From Syngnathus acus (Eukaryota > Chordata > Actinopteri > Syngnathiformes > Syngnathidae), in assembly GCF_901709675.1 (NCBI RefSeq), contig NC_051091.1:3159967-3223966 (forward strand): a DNA stretch of 64,000 nt, in the 5' to 3' direction. Numbering within the stretch: position 1 is the stretch's first letter; each line of letters starts with the position of its first letter. A program made the translations under genes and the position numbers. This document shows positions 27,190-36,800 of the stretch, one piece after another. The notes beneath the pieces were generated by a model. It ran no database searches and was not told where the DNA came from. It saw only the letters and a program-made list of their open reading frames with translations.

Positions 27190-27290
27190 CGCAAGGACGT
27201 CACCGGGAAGGAAAACTCAAGGCTGCAACCATTGGTTAAAAAAAAGTAGCGATCGCTGATTGGCTAGAAAAATGGCCAATAGAAACTTTG
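27190..27290 (-). promoter_or_regulatory. tfap2c: Candidate proximal promoter of tfap2c exon 1
   Basis: About 410-510 bp upstream of the main ATG. The stretch holds three CCAAT/ATTGG boxes (27231-27235, 27259-27263, 27276-27280) within 50 bp and a CRE-like TGACGTCC on the minus strand at 27195-27202. It is less AT-rich than its surroundings and has several CpGs. The transcription start itself is not visible. Confidence 0.45.
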
Positions 27291-28091
27291 TGCGCCGGTA
27301 CGTTGCCAGAAAGGAGACCAAAATTACAGGATACATCATTCAGACCAACTAATAACTTCTGACATTTAAAATTAGCTCAACTATTTCCCAATTTAAGGCC
27401 TGACATTTTTCATTTGCTCCTACACTATTAGAAATATTTTCCATGCAATTTTGTCAAAGTACTGTATTTAAGGTTTTTTAAATTCGTTTAAATTTGTTGC
27501 CGTTTTGTCATAATCCTGTATTGAAAGTTCTTTAAAATCATTGAATGGTGTTATTTATTTATTTATTTATTTATTATTCTTTTATTTATTTTCCGCAAAT
27601 CGTCACTTTGAAACTCTCAGTTAAATAATGAGCATTCGTGGTGTTTTAAAGACTTTCTCAGTGGTGGTTAAGAGCCTGTTTAAAGTTCGAATACGCCTGA
27701 GGAGGGCTGAAGCATGCGTCACTCACTCACCACGAAACTCCTTGCGCTCATTTGCATTTCTGGTGGAATTCTGCAAGCTCTGACATAAACACGCTTTGAA
27801 ACTTCGGCATACAAAGACTTTTGAAAAAAACATTTTGCTGCCTTTAAAAATACATTTGTGTAGACTAATAGCCTAACCATTAAAAGGTCCTTTCAAACTG
27901 GTTCAGATTTAAATTTGAGAGAGAACAGCCGGTGTCGAGCAATGCATGCGTGCCAGGGTGCATGGGTGCATGGGAACAGCAAATATGCTCGAGATTAACT
28001 CATACGCGTGCTGATTAAAATGTTATTTGACGTCAGAGTGGACAGGAGCGACCTAAAGGTACTTAATCACGCATGGCCTCACGTTTTGAAC

Positions 28092-28248
<157 letters not shown>

Positions 28249-28717
28249 CCTTCAACGACATTATGAAACGCAGAGGGTTCTGCGGATATCAGAACATAAA
28301 AACTACATATAGTGGATAAATCTATTTTTAAGTAGCCTGCATGCGTAAATAAATAATCATTTGTTTCAATTAGTTACCTAGTTTTAATTTAATTAAACAA
28401 TGCACTTGGTTGCAATGGGGGGGAAGTGAGCACAAATCAAATGCACGCGCGTCAATTTTAGTTGCTAATTACATATATTTAATTCAGGCTGCATGTGTGA
28501 TCATATTTGTGGCTTTACAATGAATTGAAATCAATTGCTTTAAATTGCTGCAACAATCTCACAACATTTGCTAAACAAATGTATCTCATTTGTAAACTGC
28601 ATCAATTGAAAAATACACATTCACCTATGTCGAATAACTCGCCCAAACGATTGGAAGGTAAAATAAGAGTTCAAATATAGCCCATTTAAAATGCGAATAA
28701 TCTTTCACGGCACTCAC

Positions 28718-28747
28718 CCTCCAGTCGATCCTGTCCAGCATAGACAT
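28718..28747 (-). CDS. tfap2c: Alternative first coding exon of tfap2c
   Basis: A 10-codon exon reading MSMLDRIDWR, followed immediately by a consensus GTGAGT donor. It ends in phase 0, and tfap2c exon 2 (26057) begins in phase 0 with GAG, so joining gives MSMLDRIDWR-ERHDG in frame. AP-2 alpha genes have comparable short alternative N-termini (MSILAKMGDWQ-DRHDG type), and the resemblance in length, position and W-X-basic ending is the main support. Using this exon would replace the 16-residue N-terminus that carries the Lys10 sumoylation-type motif. An NRF1-like palindrome lies 86 bp upstream. Inferred; no transcript evidence is available here. Confidence 0.72.
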
Positions 28748-28860
28748 CTGCGTGGCTCTGATCTCGGCCAGTGAGTGAAACACACGCGAACTACACATGC
28801 ATGCAGCTCGCTCTTCACCTGCTCACAAGCACTGCGCATGCGCCAGCCACAAGCACAACA
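28748..28860 (-). promoter_or_regulatory. tfap2c: Candidate upstream promoter serving the alternative tfap2c exon
   Basis: Contains TGCGCATGCGC at 28833-28843, a near-perfect match to the palindromic NRF1 site common in CpG-type promoters, 86 bp before the alternative ATG at 28747. No TATA box is evident. Its position directly ahead of an in-frame first exon suggests a separate promoter. Confidence 0.45.
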
Positions 28861-30311
28861 CACCTGAACGAGTAAAATCCAAACATTGACCTATACATTA
28901 ATTAAAGCCTTTCGTTGCGAGTGTGTCTGATGTTCTTTTGTTTTCCCTTCTTGTCACTAGAAGCAGATTGAACTCAATTCCAAATTATGAAACTGTTAAA
29001 TTGACAATGCACGGTCAAATACTGACAAACATCAATTATATTCTCATTATTATATCGCGATGGAATATATCATATTGGGTAAAATCACTGGCATGGATAT
29101 TTCAAGATGAAGTCATTCTATCTCCCACCCCCTCAAAAGGCCGCATCGCCTCAGGGTGACCCAAAGAATCCGTTTTCAAAAGCCACCCATTTTTCTCTCT
29201 CTTTTTTTAAACCCTATAACCTGTTATCTGATCTCACAAATGCTTTGACTGTAATTAATGAGCACATCAAAGTGTCGTCACGACGCTCGGCTATTGGGTG
29301 TCCTCTAAAGAAAAGAATCTTACCTCTGTGAACTCGCCCAACTGTTCCATTATTTATACAGAATTGACTAATTGCACTCCAAATGACTTCAGTGACAAAG
29401 GACGGAAAAAAATAAATAAATAAACAAATTGTGCGTAACAATTTGGTGGAAAATATGCAACGGTAAAATGTATGCAAGTCATTTGTGGGTTGCAACATGG
29501 ACTGGGAAGTTTCTTTCTGCCTTTTGAAATAAAAATGAAACACTGTACATGCAATTATAAATACAAGCGTTTCCTCTTATTAATTCGACATTTCTTTTAT
29601 ATTTTCAGTTATTTCAGTTCAGATATTAATAGCAACAATAATTGATAAACGCTCAGAGACTATAAAGAATAGAATTTGCAGTTCTTTAATTTAAGATCGT
29701 TGCAAAAATAAATTTCAACTGAAGTTAAATTATCGATATTTATTTTCAGGTATCATTTGATGATTAATGTTTGGATTTTGTTGTTTTATTGGCTCAAAAA
29801 AATATGGCTCGCTCGGGCGTGAGAAAGGGGCTTGCAGTTTTGTGAAACAATGATTTGAAGCACCGCATACACTTGTTTTACTTATTTGCATCACAATCAA
29901 TACGACACGATTATAAAGGTTTTCCAAATGTAGTTTACAGGAAGCCCACGTGTATTCGATTTGCATTCAAACGAATGGAAAACACTCGCTTTTTATTTCA
30001 ATCAACTATTCCATGATTTCATTGCTCTGGCCCAAACGTGGCCCCTAATATATGACGTCATTTATTTAATTAGTCTCGCAACATAGAAACACGTACAGAA
30101 TAAGACCAAGCATCTGCTGCCCTCTTGTGGCTGTATTTGCACATTGCGAGTCGTGAAGTTCCACCGCAGGGTTGCTGACGTCATAATAACCTGCTACAAT
30201 TATGCATTCAGCACAAACTGGAATGACGACTTTTCTGACACACACACTGACTTTAATTTGACTATTTTCTAATGCTAGAAATGATGCACTAATACAAAGG
30301 GACATAACATA

Positions 30312-30402
30312 TAACGGCGGCACAATAGGGCACTGATTAGCATGTCCGCCTCAAATTTCAGAGGTTCCGGGTTCAATTGGATGGATGGATGGATGGATAG
30401 AT
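30312..30402 (+). repeat. tRNA-headed interspersed repeat, internally deleted
   Basis: Reads GGCGGCACAATAGGGCACTG, then CATGTCCGCCTC and GGTTCCGGGTTCAATT, matching the head (with a tRNA B-box-like segment) of a common teleost repeat. It then jumps straight to the (GGAT)n tail at about 30380-30399. The body of the repeat is missing. Confidence 0.55.
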
Positions 30403-30460
30403 ATCACATAATGACTTAAAGCAAGGTACGCATGCTAACCTGAGCAATGATCCTGTATAT

Positions 30461-30789
30461 CACAGGTGTCAAACTCAAGGCCCGGGGGGTAGATACGGCC
30501 CGCCACATCATTTTATGTGGCCCGCAAAGGCAAATTGTGCATCAAATTCGTGTGTCATTACTAGAATTGCAAATTGTCTTCACTTTTAATATCTTTTTTT
30601 TTTTAAATATTTGATCAGTTTTTACTCGTTTGATTTGAAAACGAGTTATTTGTCAGTTTGTTTTGTAGCTTTTACTGTATATAATATGAGGTGCTCATAC
30701 ATTGATTTGGGTTGACAGTCATAACGGCCCTCCGAAAGAAGCTATGACTACAATGCGGCCCGCGAAAAAAAACGAGTTTGACACCCCTG
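30461..30789. mobile_element. hAT-like MITE with intact 8-bp target site duplication
   Basis: A 329-bp element with terminal inverted repeats CACAGGTGTCAAACTC (left) and, read from the right, CAGGGGTGTCAAACTC. It is flanked on both sides by the 8-bp direct repeat CTGTATAT (30453-30460 and 30790-30797), the duplication size diagnostic of hAT transposons. It contains the same GGCCC-rich internal phrases as the 11.4-kb copy and no coding sequence. Confidence 0.85.
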
Positions 30790-31120
30790 CTGTATATGAT
30801 GTGATTTAAAAAAGCTTTTTATGATTGGGAAAAAAGCAGTTTAGAAGAAAGAGATAAGCTGAAAGTATTATATCGTGTATGTGTTCACAAGAGTAAACCT
30901 TGGGCAGAAAAAGGGTAACGCTGTTACCAAGAAGAAGAAAAAAAAAAAAAACACTAATTCTTAACACACCTGGGTGAGAGGGGGAGGAGGGGATGCGTGG
31001 GGGACGATGCAAATTAAACAAGAGCGTGTGAGCAGCCTGGGAAGCCATTAAAAAAACTGTCCGGATCAAGAAAAGGTGTGGGCGCCGGGAATGAGTAGAC
31101 GCGCGTCCGGACGCCCGGAG

Positions 31121-34100
31121 CTAAAAGTGGTACGGCGTGTGGGTGACCCAGTTGGAGGTTTGATCTTTGGTGCGCTTGGCAGAGCTGTGGGTGGTGAAGA
31201 TGGACTTGAAAGTCTCCGACTTCTCCTCCATCGCTTGGATGGATCGCTTGGAGGCGGTTGGCAAAGGCCCGTCGCCGTTGAGGGCGCAGGACGGGTGCGA
31301 GGCTCCCGAGCTTCCTGCCTTCACTGAGAGAAGAAAGGCAAACGCAACAATGAGAAGCTGCACGGGAAGCACAAATGCAGATTTTGAATTGGATTGAGCA
31401 GGATGAAATCTCACACCTGATTGGCTGCTTGTGCCTCCATTTTCCAGTGAGCACTTTGGCGCTTCCTCCGCTTTCCCGTCATCTGCAGGGCGTAGAGAAT
31501 TCACAGCAAGAATGTAAGCTGTCATTTAACACTGCCATTTTCTGCATTTGATCAAGAGGACATATTGAAGGCAAAATGAAAAAGGTCCAGCGCATTCTAA
31601 GCTCAAAAGAAAGCGTTATGTGTGCAGGAAGAGGAAAGGGTGCACACGTTGCCTCATTTCACTGAAGCTCACACTACACAAATAAAGTGCAGGTGTTTGG
31701 CAGCCCAGAGCCAAACAGGAAATTACACCAGCAGAGCAGGGCGGTGCGGGAGTCGGGAGACCACCGATCTCAAACAATCTTACCTTTCTTTTTTTTGGTA
31801 TAATTGCTTGCTGTCGTGCGGCTCAAATTACTGAGATAAATTACTTGTGTTTGTACACACTTGGCCGATAAAGATGACTCTGATTGTTTGAGGAAGAGTG
31901 CAAGAGGGCAGTTTTCATGATGTTGACTCACATGTAAATCATTTGGTTAAAGGTATTTGAATACCCCAGTGTCATGTCCATTCAAAAGCCAAGCCCAAAT
32001 GAGCATGGAAAATTGCTTGCGGCTTGCACAAACCTTTTGCCTGTGATGTGGTGGACGCACTTGCAGCAGCTTTGCTCTTCTTTGATTTCTAAAAGTACAA
32101 AAACGTCATAAAGGCATGACTTCTTTTGTATGCTAAGCTATTCCTTTAGTTGTCCCACACGTTGCCCGTTAATTTTGAGTTTTCACGGCTAAATGCAGAA
32201 GTCACCTTAGCTTTGGCCATGGCTCGCCTCGCCTCCATTTTCTCCCTCAGTTTTTCCACCTCCTCCTTTGTTCCGTTGAGCACGACGAGGTCCGTGTTCT
32301 GGAAGGGGTCTCCACACTGAAGCCCGCACAGACGGCAAAGGTCAGACGCACAATTGTTCCACAACATCAAACGGTCGAAAGACAATCTCCGCTGATTGAG
32401 ATCTTATTGCAACAACATGAATGAAATAGAGGGCAAAACATCCAGTAGAGCGCAGCGAGCGCTCACCGGATAATTCCGCATCGCTTGCTTTTATCTCCAC
32501 TGATGGATACAATAGAACAAAGGCGAGTCCGGGAAGCACAACATGACATGCGGCCAACTGATAAGTGTTAGAACGCGCTCCGGCTAACAAGACGACAAGC
32601 CCAACGTGCGGCAGCTCAGAGTAAGCGAGCGGCAGGAGGGCAGGGCCGCTTTCTATTGTGTCCTGGCAATACGGGCCCGGTGGGCGTGAGCTGTTGCCAT
32701 GTGCTCTGCGCAACACAGGAGGGATCATCGCAGAAGCTGAGCAAGCAGCTAACAAACGCGCACAGTCCAGGGCGGACGACATCCAGAAAGGGAGACGTAT
32801 CGGGACATGCGCGCCTTTTTACTCAAACTAAACATCCGAGGAGAAGAAAAGAATGCAAAGTTGTGAGCAGGCAACCAGGAGGAGGATAAACAAAGGGGTA
32901 GTGTGTCCGCGTCACTTGCAGGTAACCAGGTAGGGAGCATTATCTGGATCTCAGGGGGATCGACAAATAAGAGCTCATGTAGGAGAGAACCGGCCATCCC
33001 ACTCTTAATAATTGCAACCCTGACCCAAACCTGGGACATATGAAGTTGGTCTACTTTATTTTCTATTTTATCATTATTTTCTGCTGAATGGACGACTAGT
33101 TGCCGTATTTATGAGGAACAACAGCTGAACTGCTTCCGAGGTAACGTTTTCCAACGTGTAATGTGTATTTACAACGAATCTCTAAGATAAAATGTGAGGT
33201 TATTTTAATAAAGGTGCTCACTAGGCAAGGTGCTTGGAATCGGACTTGCAAATAAGTTCCTACGAGCACATCAAATGACTGCCCACTTTTTTTTTTTTTT
33301 TTTTAAGTGAACGGGAGCCCAAAGAATGTAGAAGCATTATGCTATCGGGATGACAAGAAGGTCTGCCATGTGCCAGCTTGGCTGGTCCAAATGCAGCTTC
33401 CTGCTGTGCCTCGCGATGAGCGCCGCAGTCTTTCTGGTGATTCACTTGACAAAAATGACGCCCAGCGAGCCCTCCACCCCAACGCCATCGTGCCGCCCCT
33501 TCTCCGCCCAGTGTCGAGCCTTTCTTCCCGTCGAACGAACAGAATGGCATCGGCGTGACTGTCAGGTAAAAGATACGTGATGGTTTTTTTCCTCCTCAAA
33601 GAACATGATGTTGGATTGAAAATGCTCGTGCGTTTGCCCCCTCAGATCGAAAGCTACGTTAGCGACAGCAAGCTTCAGTGCTCCGATTTGATGCGAGAGC
33701 TTCACTTCATCACGAGACCTCTGAGCCAGGAGGAGGAGGAGTACTCGTTGGCCTTCATCCTAACTGTTCACAAAGAACTGGAGCTTTTAGTCCGGCTACT
33801 GCGGGCCATTTATGCGCCACAGAATGTCTACTGCATCCACGTGGATGCCAAGGCTCCGCAAGAGTACCGGGCAGCCGTGCAGAATCTGGCAGGCTGTTTT
33901 GAAAACGTCTTCTTGTCCAACCGCAGCGAGACGATTACCTATGGCGGCTTCTCGCGCCTGAAGGCGGACTTGAACTGCATGACCGATTTGGTCGCGTCCA
34001 AAGTCGACTGGAAGAAAGTGATCAACCTGTGCGGGCAGGATTTCCCGCTCTGGAGCAACTTGGAGCTGGTGCGCAACTTGCAGAGCAAAGAGTGGCGGGA

Positions 34101-36642
34101 CAAGAACATGACGCCGGGGATTAAGCAGCCGGCACATATCAGAATACGGACAAAGTTCCGATACGAGGAGATTGTTGGTTCGCACGTAGCTCTAATTGGA
34201 GCGGGAGCCGAGAAAGACGCGCCTCCTCACAACCTTGAAATATATTTCGGAACAGCCTACTACGCGCTCACGCGAGCTTTCGTCAACTTTGTTCTCGAGA
34301 GCCCCGAAGCTCGAGACCTCCTCGAGTGGTCCAGAGACACATACAGTCCGGATGAGCACTACTGGGTGACGCTCAACCACATCAAAGGTAAGTATGGATT
34401 TGGGAAGGGCAAAGGCGCAAATTTTAAATGACCCTTTCAAAGGAATGAGCGGTCTTCACTATCGCCGTTAAGTTCTGCTTGTACGAGGCCGTGCGACACT
34501 CTGAGCCGCTCTGCCTGCTTCTGTCTTCTATCCGAAGAGGCACCAGGCAACAACATACGTGGTCGCTGGGAAGGAAGCGTCCGTGCTATCAAGTGGGCGG
34601 AGCATGAAGGAACGTTGCACGACGGCTGCCACGGTACTCTACAAAACGACTCCACTCTATTTTTGGTTGATTTGTTGCTACCAAACTATTGCTATTCTGT
34701 TTATCACCTCTGGTTTCTCAGGCCGTTACGTGCGCTCCATCTGCATCTACGGGATGAAGGACCTACCCTGGCTCATCCGGAGCAACGCGATGTTCGCAAA
34801 CAAGTTTGAGAGCCAGTTTTTGCCCGAGGCCCTCGACTGCCTGGAGCAGTGGCACAGGAACAAGGTGCTGGGCAACGCCAGGGTTCCCATAGAGTTGTCA
34901 TGGCTGCTGGCCACGCAGTGAAAGTGCCACGACGAGGACGTGTCACCCAGGGGGGGTGACAAACAAGAACTAAAGGGATGAAGTGACGATTGCTTTGCGC
35001 AATGTTTATCAGCCAGCGTTCTGTTCGATTGTTTTATTAAACCCATTTTTAAAATTGCACGTCATCCCTGAAAAAAATTGCATTCACCTTGTGGCAGATT
35101 TCCGTCTTGACTTCCTTGAGGGCGCGGTCAGAGAAGACGCAACCGCACGTTTGCAGGTAACAGAACCTGAGAACACAAACGTGGGCGACATGAAAAAGCA
35201 TGTACACGTACTGCGCGTTTAGGTAGCTCTCACGTGGGTAGACATTTCACATGATAGAAAAACCCGAACCAAAGTCAGAATTCACGTGTCTGTATTTTTT
35301 TCCACTTTGCGTTGCCATGATGCATATCCCAACTGTGCGATTGATGGGAATTGTGTCACTTGAACCGCACAACTTCATCCGACTTGAGTTAGCGTTTGTT
35401 ACCTGTGTTTGCCGTTCATCTCTAGCCCAACAACGGGGCAAATAAACATTCCACAATGGACGTCCTCGTATACGTCTCCTTTGGTGTTCCTTCTCTCTCC
35501 TCCCCACTCGGGATTATCGGTCAAGTTGAGCTCTTTTATGTCCTACGGAAACAAATGTGCAAAAGGATGCAAAGATTCCCCATGTAAACTGAAAAGGGGA
35601 GGAATGCTCAACCAATGAGGAACCAGACAAAGCATAAACATACCTTGGTACCGCGGATGTGCGTTACAGCATCGGTGTTGGGTCTCTCAGCGGATTTATC
35701 CAGAAGATACTCGATGACAGCATCTTTGTTATAAAGTCTTCAAAAGAGAATAGTTTTGTCTTAAGTGTCCTTAGTGTGCATATTTATTTGCATTGTTTTT
35801 AATCCAGTTACTGTCATAGTGCTGTCAGTGGCCGAATTAGCCTTTGATTACTGCAGCAGATGACTAGTGGTATTGAAAACAGTGTGATAGTTTTCATTAT
35901 TTATGTATGACGCACTGCTTAATATTGTTTTGAATGAATAAAAATCTGAATTTTAAATTCTGTCTTGTCATCTTTCATTCCTGAGCTTTTCACTGATAAT
36001 GTACGTTTTGGCTGAGGTGTATCGTTTCACTATCTCTTTACACAGGTACAGTAGCAACTATCAAAAACAGAAATTTGGTATTGCTACTGATAAACAAATA
36101 TGAAATCACTGACCTTCCCAGTTCGCAGGCAACGATTGGACGTCTGAGTTTCTCCTGACTTAGGGCACAGTACTTCCATTTGGCGGCCAATTCTGCATTT
36201 TTGTCAACCTACACGGCAGGGAAGGTAACTTTAGTCACACACCAAGTGAGAGCACGTTTACATCAAATTTTTGATCACGCCTAAACCATATCAGGAAAGA
36301 TCAACAATAACAGTGCAATACGTCATGTTGGGACATTACATCTTTAAATGTAATCTTAACATCTCAACATTGATCTTAACATAATCAATTTGCACATAAA
36401 TCCTAAAATATGAAAAAGACACTAGGAACGATACTTTGTACTTACTTACATGGAAAAGCGGAGCTTAATTACATTAAAAAGTACGTTGATTTAGACACTA
36501 GCTAACTAGCAGTTAGCAGCCTGGCAATATTCGCCCACGGAATCGACTCATTGAAATGACGACGCATAGTAACCTTCTCGACTTTCTTGGGACCTTTCAC
36601 CAACTCGTGTCTTTTGGGAATAGTACCACCATCACATCCCAT
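31121..36642 (-). CDS. rtf2: Replication termination factor 2 (rtf2/rtfdc1), nine coding exons
   Basis: Nuclear protein of the Rtf2 family, acting at stalled or terminating replication forks. Exons in transcript order: 36574-36642, 36114-36208, 35644-35737, 35403-35542, 35088-35166, 32206-32316, 32034-32088, 31417-31482, 31121-31323. They join in frame to 303 aa (human about 306). The start MGCDGGTIPKRHELVKGPKK is the family's hallmark N-terminus. Then come the C-x-L-S-x-E...PIVACELG...LYNKDAVIEYLL block and the Cys-rich RING/U-box-like half (FICPVVGLEMNG, TCGCVFSDRALKEVK, ICHKCGDPF). A Lys/Ser/Ala-rich linker follows, ending in the conserved KRSIQAME...IFTTHSSAKR...WVTHTPYHF tail. The donor after exon 1 is the weak GTTACT, but the junction EK-VDKNAEL agrees with the family. 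Intron 5 (32317-35087) contains gcnt7 on the opposite strand; the other introns are short. Confidence 0.95.
33350..34921 (+). CDS. gcnt7: Beta-1,6-N-acetylglucosaminyltransferase, GCNT7-like, four coding exons
   Basis: Predicted type II Golgi membrane enzyme of glycosyltransferase family 14 (core-2/I branching family), which would transfer GlcNAc from UDP-GlcNAc in beta-1,6 linkage. Exons 33350-33565, 33646-34387, 34538-34633 and 34722-34921 join in frame to 417 aa (human GCNT7 about 430). A signal-anchor spans about residues 15-33. The GT14 core is clear: FILTVHKELELLVRLLRAIY, NVYCIHVDAKAP, GGFSRLKADLNCM, VINLCGQDFPL, the FGTAYYALTRAF segment, SPDEHYWVTL with Glu309 at the expected catalytic position, and GCHGRYVRSICIYGMKDL. 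Sequons occur at Asn164 and Asn226. GCNT7 rather than another paralogue is chosen because it lies inside rtf2, its known genomic partner; the substrate of GCNT7 is not well established. The start at 33350 gives the membrane anchor. Confidence 0.88.
35036..35041 (+). promoter_or_regulatory. gcnt7: Possible gcnt7 polyadenylation signal
   Basis: ATTAAA, the commonest variant polyadenylation hexamer, lies about 115 bp after the gcnt7 stop and 47 bp before the edge of rtf2 exon 5 (35088). If used, gcnt7 transcription would end just short of the antisense rtf2 exon. Confidence 0.4.
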
Positions 36643-36800
36643 TTTGGAAGGAGAGTGGAGAAGTCTGACGGGGAACGTCGAAGTGTTTCTGTCAACCAAG
36701 AAAAACAACAAAAAGGTACACTTCCTGGATTAACCGGATATACGTCATCTTCTTTTTTCTTCGTCGGATGTCAACAACGAAATTGCGCGTTTCTGCCACC
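36643..36800 (-). promoter_or_regulatory. rtf2: Candidate rtf2 promoter/5' UTR
   Basis: Directly upstream of the rtf2 ATG. It contains an ETS-type CCAGGAAGT on the minus strand (near 36720), ACCGGATA (near 36735) and TACGTCA (near 36743), with no TATA box. This is the kind of short promoter expected for a broadly expressed gene. The transcription start is not determined. Confidence 0.35.

Larger units (their letters stand above)
28861..31120. other. Intergenic region between rtf2 and tfap2c
   Basis: About 2.3 kb, mostly AT-rich. It holds two perfect CRE palindromes TGACGTCA (30053-30060 and 30176-30183), the tRNA-headed repeat and the hAT-like MITE. No open reading frame with family resemblance was recognised on either strand. 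The 3' UTR of rtf2 must lie at the right end, but no clear polyadenylation signal was identified. Confidence 0.6.

Noticed and set aside
33678-34440. Other frames overlapping gcnt7 exon 2 on both strands
   Set aside because: Shadows of the GT14 coding frame, which alone has family motifs and proper splice sites.
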